Shown: positions 32,636 to 41,795, numbered from the stretch's first letter. The stretch is DNA of 64,000 nucleotides from Acidobacteriota bacterium (GCA_015486055.1 WFSJ01000013.1:1-64000); one strand, 5' to 3'. The notes: generated by a model not told the origin, from the letters alone. Numbers and translations are program-made.

Positions 32636-33338
32636 AGCTGAAGGGAAACTTATCCTTAAAGGGATAAACCTCCGCATAAAATCAGGCGAAACCCATGTGC
32701 TTTTCGGCCCTAATGGCGTTGGAAAATCAACTTTATTCTATGCTCTTATGGGATTTTCAAAATACAAGATTGTGGAAGGGAAAATATATTTTAAGGAAAA
32801 GGATATAACACATCTTCCACCTCATGAAAGGGCAAAAATGGGCATAGGTTTATCTTTTCAGAGACCTCCGTCAATAAAAGGTGTAAAACTCTATCAAGTA
32901 GGAGAATTACTCAATGTTCGGGAGGATAAAATAGAGGAAAAGGCAAAAATGCTGAGATTGAATGGATTGCTCAGTAGGGATATCAATCTTGGATTCTCAG
33001 GGGGGGAGATGAAGCGTTCAGAGGTCTTTCAACTTCTACTTCAGAATCCAGATTTAAGCCTTATTGATGAGCCTGAATCAGGAGTCGACATAACAAACAT
33101 AGAAGTCATCTCAAATGCTTTGAGGAAACTTCTTCAAAAGGATATCCCAATTCTTGATAGAGGAAAAAGCGGGTTTATAATTACTCACACAGGATTTATA
33201 TTAGAAAAAATCTTAGCGGATAAGGGACATCTCCTTTGGGATGGAAAAATAGTTTGTTCAGGCAATCCAGAGGAAATGTTCAATACTATAAAAGTTAAGG
33301 GGTACAAATTATGTCAGAAGTGCTGGAAGAAAAGCTAA
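32607..33338 (+). CDS. sufC: Fe-S cluster assembly ATPase SufC (minimal SUF/SMS type)
   Basis: This 243-residue ABC ATPase belongs to the SufC family. Walker A is GPNGVGKST, the signature is GFSGGEMKRSE, Walker B is LSLIDEPESGVD, and the switch histidine is in ITHTGFIL. SufC with one SufB-like scaffold forms the minimal two-gene assembly machinery known from methanogens and some anaerobes. The ATG at 32607 lies 29 bases inside the upstream gene, and nearby TTG/GTG codons are alternatives. The next gene also starts inside this one, so the pair is tightly coupled. SufS, SufU and SufD are absent here. Confidence 0.9.
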   Translation: MLLVENLKVEAEGKLILKGINLRIKSGETHVLFGPNGVGKSTLFYALMGFSKYKIVEGKIYFKEKDITHLPPHERAKMGIGLSFQRPPSIKGVKLYQVGELLNVREDKIEEKAKMLRLNGLLSRDINLGFSGGEMKRSEVFQLLLQNPDLSLIDEPESGVDITNIEVISNALRKLLQKDIPILDRGKSGFIITHTGFILEKILADKGHLLWDGKIVCSGNPEEMFNTIKVKGYKLCQKCWKKS

Positions 33339-34414
33339 TCCAGGAGAAGGAAACTCTTGAAAGGGTAGGATTTACCCTTGAGGAGAAGGAAAGATCGGGT
33401 TCCTTTATCCTAATTGACGACCAGGATATGGTTTCAAATTACAGCGATGGGCTTACATATTATTCTACAAAGAAAGCTGCGGAAAAACTTGATGGAGTAA
33501 AGGAAAAACTCTGGAGCATAATAGAACCCAACAAGGACGAGTACACAAGAAAAGCAGCAGGGGCTCCTTTGAAAGGATATTTCATCCATGTTGAAAAGGG
33601 AAAGAAAATAGAAAAACCCCTACAGGCATGTTTTTTTATTGCTACTGCCCGCCTCTTTCAGTCAGTTCACAATTTAATAGTAGTTGAAGACGGAGCCCAA
33701 CTTCACATAATAAATGGATGCGCAACAGCCTCCTATGTGAATGCAGGGATGCATATAGGAATCACAGAAATATTCGTTGGGAAAAATGCTTTCCTTTCCT
33801 ACACAATGATCCATGACTGGGCAGAAGAAGTTGAGGTAAGACCCAGAACCGCAGTAATTGTTGATGAAGGAGGTAAATTCATATCCAATTACATTACAAT
33901 AAAAAAATCAAAGATAACTCAGACTTATCCCATAGCATATATAGAAAAGGGAGCCAGTGCTCAGTTTGCAAGCCTCATCTATGCACCTGAAAATTCCCTT
34001 TATGATGTTGGAGCAAAAATAGTTCTCAATGGTGAAGGTTCAAGCGGAGAAATAATATCAAGAGCAATAAGTGGTGGAGGAAAGATATTTTCAAAAGGCC
34101 ATTTAATAGGCAATGCAAAAGGTATAAAAGCTCATATGAGCTGTGATGGACTTCTCCTTTCCGATAAGGGCTCCATAACAGCAATTCCAGAGCTTGAGGC
34201 GAACTATCCCGATGTAAATATGAGTCACGAAGCAGCGGTGGGAAAAATCGCCGAAGAAGAGTTAGAATACCTTATGGCAAGGGGATTTTCCCCAGAAGAA
34301 GCTAAATCCTTGATAATAAAGGGTTTCCTCGATCCAAAAATACTCGGACTCCCGTCGGCTCTTGAGAAGGAAGTGGAAAAGACCTTAACAATGGCAGAGA
34401 AGGGAGGGCTTTAA
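33311..34414 (+). CDS. sufB: SufB-like Fe-S scaffold protein (single SufB/D paralogue)
   Basis: This 367-residue protein is a SufB/SufD-family beta-helix scaffold. GYFIHVEKGKKIEKPLQACF, NLIVVEDGAQLHIINGC, the EIFVGKNAFLSYTMIHDW segment and the closing ALEANYPDVNMSHEAAVGKI-like block (written here as EANYPDVNMSHEAAVGKI) match the family. In two-gene systems this protein serves as both SufB and SufD, binding SufC and building 4Fe-4S clusters. It is shorter than typical SufB (about 470), as in archaeal and minimal versions. It overlaps sufC by 28 bases. Confidence 0.9.
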   Translation: MSEVLEEKLIQEKETLERVGFTLEEKERSGSFILIDDQDMVSNYSDGLTYYSTKKAAEKLDGVKEKLWSIIEPNKDEYTRKAAGAPLKGYFIHVEKGKKIEKPLQACFFIATARLFQSVHNLIVVEDGAQLHIINGCATASYVNAGMHIGITEIFVGKNAFLSYTMIHDWAEEVEVRPRTAVIVDEGGKFISNYITIKKSKITQTYPIAYIEKGASAQFASLIYAPENSLYDVGAKIVLNGEGSSGEIISRAISGGGKIFSKGHLIGNAKGIKAHMSCDGLLLSDKGSITAIPELEANYPDVNMSHEAAVGKIAEEELEYLMARGFSPEEAKSLIIKGFLDPKILGLPSALEKEVEKTLTMAEKGGL

Positions 34415-34501
34415 AGAAGGCCTAATCTTCCCTTGATAAAAGAGAAAAAAGTTATAAAATTGAATTGAGGAAAGAGGTAAACCCATTTAAGGGAGGAAAA
34501 A

Positions 34502-35164
34502 ATGAAGAAGGGATTTACTTTAATCGAAATGGTGGTGGTCCTCGCTGTAGTTTCAATTCTGGCGGCTATCTTGGTTCCCGCAGTAGCAAAACACATAGAG
34601 GATGCGAAAATAGCAAGGGCTCACAATGAAGTCCAGGTCATTGGTGCTGCTATAGTCAGCCTTTACAAGGATACGGGGTTCTGGCCCTATACCAATGCCG
34701 ACGGTCCTTCTGGGGGAGTGAACAGAGTATTGTCCGACCCAGTCCATGTCTCCCAAAATTACGATTCCTCGGTGAGCGGTGCAGAGAACTGGGCAACATT
34801 AACACCTACAAAGTCTCTCTTTGATTACCTTTTCTACAATAACCCGGACGAAAATTCAGGCCCCACAAATTCAAATGAACCAGGGGAAGATTTTCCTACT
34901 GCAGGAGAATATATGTGGAGGGGACCCTACATTGATGAGGAAATAATCACCGATCCCTGGGGATATTCATATGTGCTGGACTCACGCTATCTCCCTGGGA
35001 ATAGCATAATACCCGAAAATACAAAGAGGGGACACAGGGTATATATTCTCACAGCCGGCTCTAACAAAACATGGGAAACACCATTTAACGATGGTATAAC
35101 AAGACCGGCAGACGCTATAGGAGGAGATGATATAGGTCTTACCATATACACAAATAGAGATTAA
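34502..35164 (+). CDS. GspG-like type II secretion/type IV pseudopilin
   Basis: This 220-residue prepilin-like protein begins MKKGFTLIEMVVVLAVVSIL. The type III signal sequence would be cut after Gly4, and the Phe5 and Glu9 typical of pilins are present. The hydrophobic stem helix runs to about residue 28. The globular part has a GspG-like aromatic segment (SLYKDTGFWPYTNADG) and YMWRGPYIDEEIITDPWGYSYV, where GspG binds calcium. GGGAGG precedes the ATG. It starts an operon with an ABC transporter and TPR protein, and its stop overlaps the ATPase ATG (TAATG). The pilus assembly genes are 25 kb away. Confidence 0.88.
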   Translation: MKKGFTLIEMVVVLAVVSILAAILVPAVAKHIEDAKIARAHNEVQVIGAAIVSLYKDTGFWPYTNADGPSGGVNRVLSDPVHVSQNYDSSVSGAENWATLTPTKSLFDYLFYNNPDENSGPTNSNEPGEDFPTAGEYMWRGPYIDEEIITDPWGYSYVLDSRYLPGNSIIPENTKRGHRVYILTAGSNKTWETPFNDGITRPADAIGGDDIGLTIYTNRD

Positions 35165-35985
35165 TGATACTCAAGGTAGAAAATGTAAAAAAAACATACA
35201 GGGGGAAAGGAAAAGGGGTAGAAGCTCTTAAGGAAATTTCCTTAGAGGTGGGGGAGGGGGAAATTTTCGGATTTGTTGGGCCAAACGGAGCAGGGAAAAC
35301 TACTCTTATAAAAATAATCGTTGGCATCTTAAATCAGGACCATGGAAAGGTAAGAATATCGGAAAAAGATCCAAGAAGCCCTGAAGGAAAGAGCTTAAGG
35401 GGATTTGTTCCTGAGAACCCTCAGACTTTCAAAAATCTAACGGGGGAAGAGTTCCTGAAATTTTGCGCAGAGGTTTCAAGCAAAAAGGAAAAAAGGGTTG
35501 ATCCTCTATTGGAACTCGTGGGACTAAAAAATGCACGGAAAAGGAGGATGGGCAGCTATTCCAAAGGAATGATTCAGAGAACAATGATAGCTCAATCCCT
35601 CCTTGGGAATCCCCCGCTTCTGGTCTATGATGAGCCTCTTAGCGGGCTTGATCCTATAGGAAGAAGGGATGTCAAATCCATAATAAGAAATCTGAAGGAA
35701 GAAGGGAAAACTGTATTTTTCTCTTCCCACATAATAGAGGATGTTGAAGAATTGGTTGATAGGGTTGCGATAATAAAGGAAGGAAAAATAACGAAGATAC
35801 TTGAACTTGGGCGGCCGGGAAAATTTCTCATTAAATATTTTACTGATGGGAAATTGAAAAGGAAAAAAATTGAAAGGAAAAATCTATGGAAAACTCTTGA
35901 AAGAATAAGGGAAATTGGGGACATCTACGAGGTAAAGCCAGCAGAAATTGAACTTGAGGAGATAATTGGTGAGGAAAATAATTAA
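35164..35985 (+). CDS. ABC transporter ATP-binding protein (PilH-like position)
   Basis: This 273-residue ABC ATPase has Walker A GPNGAGKTT, a signature region GSYSKGMIQRTMIAQ, Walker B LLVYDEPLSGLDP and the switch histidine FFSSHIIEDVEEL. About 60 C-terminal residues extend beyond the core. Together with the next gene it makes a two-part exporter-like ABC transporter. Its place directly after a pseudopilin and before a TPR protein resembles the pilG-pilH-pilI accessory transporter of myxobacterial type IV pili; this comparison is from gene order, not sequence scoring. It overlaps the permease gene by 20 bases. Confidence 0.87.
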   Translation: MILKVENVKKTYRGKGKGVEALKEISLEVGEGEIFGFVGPNGAGKTTLIKIIVGILNQDHGKVRISEKDPRSPEGKSLRGFVPENPQTFKNLTGEEFLKFCAEVSSKKEKRVDPLLELVGLKNARKRRMGSYSKGMIQRTMIAQSLLGNPPLLVYDEPLSGLDPIGRRDVKSIIRNLKEEGKTVFFSSHIIEDVEELVDRVAIIKEGKITKILELGRPGKFLIKYFTDGKLKRKKIERKNLWKTLERIREIGDIYEVKPAEIELEEIIGEENN

Positions 35986-36727
35986 TCTTTCCCTTGGAAT
36001 TTTCCAGGAGTATTTCAGGGATAAACTATTTTATTTTATATTCTCCCTTTCCGTCCTTTTGCTCCTTTCCTCCTTTGTTCTTCAGGAAATGGTGGTTGGA
36101 GAGGCAGGAAAAGTGTTCAAGGACATGGCACTGAACGGCATAACCCTATTTGCTGTGGCAGTCCCGATTTTCATAACGTCACAGATGATATCCTCACAGA
36201 TTCAAAGAAAATCAATATATCTTGTTCTTTCATTCCCCTTATCCTACCCTTCAATAGTCCTTGCTCACCTTTTAGCTTCCCTATATATAATAGTAATATC
36301 AATTCTATCTTTTTCCGTAATAGCCTTTGCCCTGATTCTTCCCTTTGAAGTTTGGTTCCTGCAACTCCTTATCCATTCATATCTTTCAATATTTCTCGGA
36401 CTCATTCTTTCAGCATGGGCCCTTTTCTTCTCGTCGGTAACATCTTCAATTCTCTCAGCTCTTTCAACTTTTATAATTTACTCAATAGGAGCCACATTTC
36501 AGACAGCTTTAGAATATGCGAACCATTATCACCGACTTATGGGATTAAGCCTGAAAGCTCTGGGATACATAGTGCCAAATGCCTCATTGTTTGATCTAAA
36601 ACCAGAACTTATATATAGACTTCCATATTCTAAAGAAATATTAATATTGGCCCCAATCTATTCTATTTCCTCTGCCGTGATTTTTATATATCTCTCCTCG
36701 CTGATACTCTCAAAAAGGGAAATATGA
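35966..36727 (+). CDS. ABC-2-type transporter permease
   Basis: This 253-residue protein has about six membrane helices (near residues 18-40, 53-75, 95-125, 130-155, 160-180 and 225-247) and the layout of ABC-2-type permeases, with QRKSIYLVLSFPLSYPSIVLA after the second helix. It would partner the ATPase gene, which it overlaps by 20 bases. Its stop overlaps the start of the TPR gene (ATGA). The substrate is unknown; the pseudopilin context suggests a role in pilus or secretion biogenesis. Confidence 0.82.
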   Translation: MVRKIINLSLGIFQEYFRDKLFYFIFSLSVLLLLSSFVLQEMVVGEAGKVFKDMALNGITLFAVAVPIFITSQMISSQIQRKSIYLVLSFPLSYPSIVLAHLLASLYIIVISILSFSVIAFALILPFEVWFLQLLIHSYLSIFLGLILSAWALFFSSVTSSILSALSTFIIYSIGATFQTALEYANHYHRLMGLSLKALGYIVPNASLFDLKPELIYRLPYSKEILILAPIYSISSAVIFIYLSSLILSKREI

Positions 36728-37389
36728 AAAGAACCGCTTTAATTCTTCTATCTATTATTGGAATTTCCTTCTCAGTAAATACTTATTCTAAAATAAGAAG
36801 GGAAAAACCTCCGGAATCCGTGCTTTATGTTCCGAAGGGAAAATATGTAAAGATTTTGTCCCTCAACTTTGGGGAAATCGCTGCAGATTATTTACTTTCA
36901 AGAGCCCTTACCTACTTCGGATCTCATTACTATCAGAAGAAATTCCCCTATAAATGGCTTTACAACCTTTTTGATTCGGCAACAACGGTGGATCCAATGA
37001 ACAAGGAAGCCTTTATGATGGGAGCAAGACTTCTTACAGTAAGAAATGCAAAGCTCTCAATAGAATTGCTGAAAAAAGGGATGAAGTTTCACCCAGACTA
37101 CTGGAAGTTCCCGGAGATGATAGGTTTTATATATTTCTTCTTCCTGAAAGATGCAGAAAAAGCAGCCCACTGGTATGAAAAGGCATCCGTCCTCCCTGGT
37201 CATCCCCCTTATGTTCCTTCTCTCGCTTCAAAATTCTATACCCAGGTTGGCAAATACAGAGAAGCAATAAGGGTTCTTTACAATTTTTATTCTACCACAA
37301 AGGACAAAAAGCTGAGAAAAATCTTTAAGATGGATATAGAAAACCTTCAAAAGAAGATAAAACGCATAAGAAAGACACGGGTAAGATAA
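36724..37389 (+). CDS. Membrane-anchored TPR protein
   Basis: This 221-residue protein has an N-terminal hydrophobic helix (residues 4-19), then helical repeats of TPR type (about 75-180; DSATTVDPMNKEAFMMGARL and DAEKAAHWYEKASVLPGHPP are typical repeat pairs), and a very basic C-terminus (KKIKRIRKTRVR). It probably acts as a periplasm-facing scaffold for the ABC transporter with which it is coupled (ATGA). Similar TPR partners occur beside pilus-associated ABC systems. The substrate and partner are not known. Confidence 0.78.
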   Translation: MKRTALILLSIIGISFSVNTYSKIRREKPPESVLYVPKGKYVKILSLNFGEIAADYLLSRALTYFGSHYYQKKFPYKWLYNLFDSATTVDPMNKEAFMMGARLLTVRNAKLSIELLKKGMKFHPDYWKFPEMIGFIYFFFLKDAEKAAHWYEKASVLPGHPPYVPSLASKFYTQVGKYREAIRVLYNFYSTTKDKKLRKIFKMDIENLQKKIKRIRKTRVR

Positions 37390-37442
37390 ATTTGACGAGC
37401 AAATAACTTGAATTACCCCTTAAAAAATGGTAAAAGGATAGA

Positions 37443-39746
37443 ATGAAAAATAGAGTATACTTTGCCATTTCCTTCATAAGTGCCGCTTCGATAATGACAG
37501 AAGTAGCTTTAACAAAGATATTCGCCGTTCTTTTCTTTCACCATTTTGCTTTCCTAATAATAAGTCTTGCCCTTCTTGGATATGCCGCAGCGGGAGTTTA
37601 TCTCTCAATAAAAAAAGATTATTCCTCTTATTATCATAGATTGCCTTTTTATTCTCTCTCAATGGGAATTGGACTTCTTATAGTATTTAAAATAGTTCTT
37701 CTGATTCCTCTTAATTTTATTGCCCTTCCTGCTCCAAAGCAGATTTTTTATCTATTTCTTTACTTCACTATTCTACTTGTGCCCTTTTTCTTAGCAGGCA
37801 CTCTCCTTTCACTTATTTTCTCAATGTTAACAGAGAAAGCTAACAGACTTTACCTCTTTGACCTTGTAGGAGCAGCGGTAGGAGGGGCAATATGTGGATT
37901 TTCTGTCTCAATCTTCGGAGGACAGGGCATAATTGTTCTCGCTGCTTCCTTTGCTATATTTGCAAGCATACTTCTGGAAGGAAAATTAAAAGCTACCCTT
38001 TTGGCCTCGCTTATAATTGCGATATCCATCATTCCATTTTCAAGTAAGGCTTTCGAATTTAACTACAGCATGGCCAAGAGAAATTTCGCTCTTACAAAAG
38101 AAAATATAATTTTCTCCAAATGGAGTCCGATTTTCAAAATTGATGTGGCTAATTTCACAAGGTTTTCCAAAATTATATGGATAAATGCAGGATCAAACCA
38201 GTCCTTTATGACAAAACAAAAGCACGATCTTAGATATGACGAGAACATCCCAAGGAAAGTCATAATAAGGGACGTTTCAATACCATATATTTTGAACCCA
38301 AGAGGTTCATATTTAATAATAGGGCCTGCAGGTGGTCTTGAAGTCTTTGTTGCCCTAACATACCTTCCAAGAATGATATATGCTGTTGAGCTTGACCCTG
38401 TCATCGTTGATATCGTGAAAAATAGATATTCCTCTTTCATAGGAAACCTGTATAAAAGCCGAAGGGTAAGGCTTATAAACGATGAGGGAAGAAGTTACAT
38501 AAAAAGATCAAGGGAAAAATATGATGTAATCCAGGAAGTAAACAACTGTACGCCTGCGGCTATCACCTCAGGAGCACTTAATTTCTCAGAATCTTACATA
38601 CTCACAGTTGAAGCATTCGAAGATTACTGGCGTCATTTAAAGCCCAATGGAATAATTGCAATTCACACATGGGGTTCAGCAAAACTTCTTGCAATGGCAA
38701 TTGAAACGCTGAAAAGAGAGGGAATAAATAATCCAAGAGACTACATCGCAATAATAGGAGGTGGAGGTTTAAGGAATCTATTTATGTTAAGAAAGGGAAA
38801 ATTCACTGAAGAAGATGTAGAAAAAATAGAGAAAGAAATGAAATGGGTGAACACACACAGCAAAATTCCAGGGAAAATGTATCCTATTTACCTGCCTTAC
38901 AGAGATCCTATAGCGAATGTAGAAAATGCGGTGTTCACCGAGCCTTTAAAGAAAATTGAGAAGGAAACTAATCTTGAGCTCACCCCGCCGACTGATGACA
39001 GACCATTTTTTTATCGTTTTCTTTCCCCATTCAAATTTAAGATCAAGGGAAATTTGACGAGGTCGGTTTTCAACAGAGTTGTGGAAGTTTATAACTTTAA
39101 CGCATCTGTAAGTCTCCTGGCCATAATCGCAGTTCTTTTAATCCTCTCCTTCATCCTCATTCCCTATCCCCTATTTGTTTTCCACAGGAAGGGAATAAAA
39201 GAGGGAAAATCATTAAGGTTTATGTTATTCTTTTCGTTCATAGGCCTTTCCTTCATCTTCATAGAAATCGTTTTGATAAAGAAATTCATTCTCTTCCTTG
39301 GAAATCCCGCATATTCAATTACAATGGTGATTTCTTCCCTTCTTCTGAGTGCAGGTATCGGAAGTGGCATCTCTCCAAAAATTCCCCCTTCTAAAATCAA
39401 ATTTATCAGCTTGTTGCTTTTTGCCCTAACTCTTGGATATATTTTTTTTCTGAACCCAGTATTTAATGCCACTTTAAGTCTTCCCTTTGCAGCAAGACTC
39501 TTAATCTCTCTTGTCTTAATTTCCTTTATAGGCATCTTTATGGGAATGATGTTTCCTGCAGGGCTAAAACTTGCAAGAAAGATCTCTGTGAACCTTATCC
39601 CATGGGCATGGGGAGTAAACGGATTCTTCACAGTGATGGGTTCAGCTCTTACAGTTCTTCTCGCGGTACTTTTTGGATTTAATTTCGTTCTCCTCCTTGC
39701 AGGCGTATTTTATCTGCTTGCAGGTGTCTCAATCCCGATAAAATAA
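37443..39746 (+). CDS. Polytopic membrane protein with spermidine synthase-like domain
   Basis: This 767-residue protein has about six membrane helices at the N-terminus (residues 5-200), a soluble Rossmann methyltransferase/aminopropyltransferase-like domain (about 270-440) and six more helices at the C-terminus (about 545-765). The central domain shows LIIGPAGGLEVFVALTYLP, YAVELDPVIVDIV and VRLINDEGRSYIKRSREKYD, as in polyamine aminopropyltransferases, but the usual catalytic DxSD is replaced by QEVNNCTPA. Real aminopropyl transfer is therefore doubtful. Such fused MFS/spermidine-synthase-like proteins are common but uncharacterised. It is 53 bases downstream of the TPR gene and has only AGGATAGA before the ATG. 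Confidence 0.82.
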   Translation: MKNRVYFAISFISAASIMTEVALTKIFAVLFFHHFAFLIISLALLGYAAAGVYLSIKKDYSSYYHRLPFYSLSMGIGLLIVFKIVLLIPLNFIALPAPKQIFYLFLYFTILLVPFFLAGTLLSLIFSMLTEKANRLYLFDLVGAAVGGAICGFSVSIFGGQGIIVLAASFAIFASILLEGKLKATLLASLIIAISIIPFSSKAFEFNYSMAKRNFALTKENIIFSKWSPIFKIDVANFTRFSKIIWINAGSNQSFMTKQKHDLRYDENIPRKVIIRDVSIPYILNPRGSYLIIGPAGGLEVFVALTYLPRMIYAVELDPVIVDIVKNRYSSFIGNLYKSRRVRLINDEGRSYIKRSREKYDVIQEVNNCTPAAITSGALNFSESYILTVEAFEDYWRHLKPNGIIAIHTWGSAKLLAMAIETLKREGINNPRDYIAIIGGGGLRNLFMLRKGKFTEEDVEKIEKEMKWVNTHSKIPGKMYPIYLPYRDPIANVENAVFTEPLKKIEKETNLELTPPTDDRPFFYRFLSPFKFKIKGNLTRSVFNRVVEVYNFNASVSLLAIIAVLLILSFILIPYPLFVFHRKGIKEGKSLRFMLFFSFIGLSFIFIEIVLIKKFILFLGNPAYSITMVISSLLLSAGIGSGISPKIPPSKIKFISLLLFALTLGYIFFLNPVFNATLSLPFAARLLISLVLISFIGIFMGMMFPAGLKLARKISVNLIPWAWGVNGFFTVMGSALTVLLAVLFGFNFVLLLAGVFYLLAGVSIPIK

Positions 39747-39771
39747 GGGTATTGAGGGTCCAAATCTTGAA

Positions 39772-39969
39772 TTAACGCATTTTTCCAACCTTTTTCTTCA
39801 AGATTCTTTGCAGTTCATTCAACAATATATCAGTTCCTCTACTATTTCCTCCCAATTTCGGGTAAAACTTTAAGTTTAAACTAAGGAAGGAACTATAGAT
39901 GAATGATAAACTTTCAACAGGAAAATACTTTTTAGTTCCCAGCAATATTAGAATTGTTAATCTTGACAT
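39772..39969 (-). CDS. Possible small protein in the gap before nagZ, unconfirmed
   Basis: The 289 bases between the membrane protein and nagZ contain one minus-strand ATG frame of 65 codons ending in a basic tail (ILKKKVGKMR). It lacks a Shine-Dalgarno and resembles no family I know. It could be a small gene, a remnant or chance; it is listed because nothing else occupies this gap. Confidence 0.2.
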   Translation of the reverse strand: MSRLTILILLGTKKYFPVESLSFIYSSFLSLNLKFYPKLGGNSRGTDILLNELQRILKKKVGKMR

Positions 39970-39999
39970 TTAGTTAAATAATCTATTTTCAGATTTTTC

Positions 40000-40028
40000 T
40001 TGACTTCTCTTTCCGAGAATGTTATCTA
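40000..40028 (+). promoter_or_regulatory. Promoter giving a leaderless nagZ-like mRNA
   Basis: TTGACT (40000-40005), a 17-bp spacer and TATCTA (40023-40028) are followed by seven bases and the ATG at 40036. The in-frame TTG at 40000 is the -35 box itself, so it cannot be the real start codon. A second TTGACA at 39963-39968 may be an additional upstream element. Confidence 0.65.
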
Positions 40029-40035
40029 TGATATA

Positions 40036-41658
40036 ATGAAAAGAGAGATTTTAAATAGTTTCAGTCTGGAAGAAAAAATAGGGCAGATGTTTATGGTGGG
40101 ATTTTCAGGGGAAATTCTACCCAGTAAAGTAGAAGAATTCATAAAAAGATCAAATATTGGATTTGTAGTTTTATTTTCCAGAAATGTCTCCTCCCCTGAG
40201 CAAGTAATTTCCCTGACAAGCTCAATTCACTCTTCTTCGAGAATACCCCCTATGATTTTTACTGACCAGGAAGGAGGAATAGTATCTCAGCTTGGGGAGA
40301 TGGCATCTACATTTACTTCACCGATGGGACTTGCAGCCACAGGAAAGCCTAAATTTTCAGAAATTGAGGGGAAAATTATAGGGAAAGACCTGAAGATTCT
40401 CGGAATAGATGGAGTATTAGCCCCTGTAGGAGATGTCAATAGGGAACCAGACAACCCTATAATTGGCATAAGGTCCTTTTCGGATGACCCAAAAATAGTG
40501 ATCAAGTTCGCAAAGGCGTTTATAAAAGGTGCAAAGAACCAAGGTATAGCTCCTGTTTTAAAGCACTTTCCAGGACACGGTGGCACAAAAACAGACTCAC
40601 ATTTATCCCTTCCATCAGTAGATGAGACAGAAGAAGACTTCAGAAAGTTTGACTTGAAACCGTTCACTGAGCTTTCCAAAAAAAATGATTTCATTATGAG
40701 TGCACATGTTTCTTATCCTCAGATTGACCCTTCGGGTTTTCCAGCCACCTTTTCTAAAAAAATCCTCAGCGAGATTTTAAGGGAAGAACTCGGATTTGAA
40801 GGGATTGCCTTAACTGATTGCCTTGAGATGAACGCAATATGGGATAACTTTACCCCTGAGGAAATGATTAATTACGCAATTGAAGCAGGAGCTGATGTCC
40901 TTCTTTCAAGTCATACCCTTGACCTTCAGAAAGAACTTTACAGCATCCTTCTGAAACTTGTTAAACAGGGTAAAATCTCAGAGGAAAGGATAAATATCTC
41001 AGTGGAAAGGATTCTGAGAGTAAAGAAAAATTACGGGATTCTCTCACCAAATAAGAAAAAACCTTTCAGGAAAGTTGGGAAACTGAGAGCTTATAGAAAA
41101 AAGGAGGATCTGATATGCCAGAGAGCCATAGTCCTTTTAAGGGATAAAACACATAAGCTTCCTCTTGCAAGAAACGCAAAGCTTGGAATAATAGAGTGGG
41201 AAAAGGCTACCTCCACAGTTCCTATATCAGAAACACAACATAAAAGCTATCTTGAGAAAAGGGCAAAGGAATATTTCTCAAGGCCTGATGTTCTCATCCT
41301 TCCTCTCCAAATTCCTGATTTTACTCTTATCAAAGACTTCGTTAAATCTCACGATGAAATCCTCCTCGCTCCATATTCAAGAACTCCTGAGGTTGAAAGA
41401 ATTCAGGGAAAAGTGATAAGGAAGATTCTTCAAATCCGAGGCGACGCCATTGTTGCTTCCCTTGGAAATCCATATGATATAAGGCAGTTTCCTCAAGTGA
41501 ATACATATCTTCTGAGCTTTGGATTCAGGGACTGCCAGGTAAAAGCTCTTTTTGATGCCCTCTCCGGAAAGGTAAAACCTTCTGGAAAGCTCCCTGTAAA
41601 TTTTGAAGGGATACTTACAGATGATACAAACATAAAAAGCAAGTATCACAAGAGCTAA
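40036..41658 (+). CDS. nagZ: Glycoside hydrolase family 3 beta-N-acetylhexosaminidase (NagZ-like)
   Basis: This 540-residue GH3 enzyme likely releases N-acetylglucosamine from peptidoglycan fragments or other beta-glycosides. The catalytic domain (about 1-340) has IGQMFMVGFSG at the start, FTDQEGGIVSQL, the NagZ-type catalytic loop KHFPGHGGTKTDSHLSLP (the His-Asp pair) and the nucleophile region ALTDCLEMNAI. Residues 350-540 form the second GH3 domain, ending SGKLPVNF. No signal peptide is seen, fitting a cytosolic recycling role. The start is the ATG following TATCTA-7; longer frames would begin inside the promoter. Confidence 0.9.
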   Translation: MKREILNSFSLEEKIGQMFMVGFSGEILPSKVEEFIKRSNIGFVVLFSRNVSSPEQVISLTSSIHSSSRIPPMIFTDQEGGIVSQLGEMASTFTSPMGLAATGKPKFSEIEGKIIGKDLKILGIDGVLAPVGDVNREPDNPIIGIRSFSDDPKIVIKFAKAFIKGAKNQGIAPVLKHFPGHGGTKTDSHLSLPSVDETEEDFRKFDLKPFTELSKKNDFIMSAHVSYPQIDPSGFPATFSKKILSEILREELGFEGIALTDCLEMNAIWDNFTPEEMINYAIEAGADVLLSSHTLDLQKELYSILLKLVKQGKISEERINISVERILRVKKNYGILSPNKKKPFRKVGKLRAYRKKEDLICQRAIVLLRDKTHKLPLARNAKLGIIEWEKATSTVPISETQHKSYLEKRAKEYFSRPDVLILPLQIPDFTLIKDFVKSHDEILLAPYSRTPEVERIQGKVIRKILQIRGDAIVASLGNPYDIRQFPQVNTYLLSFGFRDCQVKALFDALSGKVKPSGKLPVNFEGILTDDTNIKSKYHKS

Positions 41659-41795
41659 AACAACAATAATTGGATTTTTCCACATCCCTGTGAATTCTAT
41701 CTTCTTTCTCATCAAAAAACCCCATGATTTTGCATAAATGGGATGCATTTTGAGAAGCCTTTTATCTTTCACGGAATTTCAGTTAAACTCTCATT

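Noticed and set aside
40000-40035. TTG start for nagZ
   Set aside because: The TTG is the first half of the -35 box; the transcript would begin after it.
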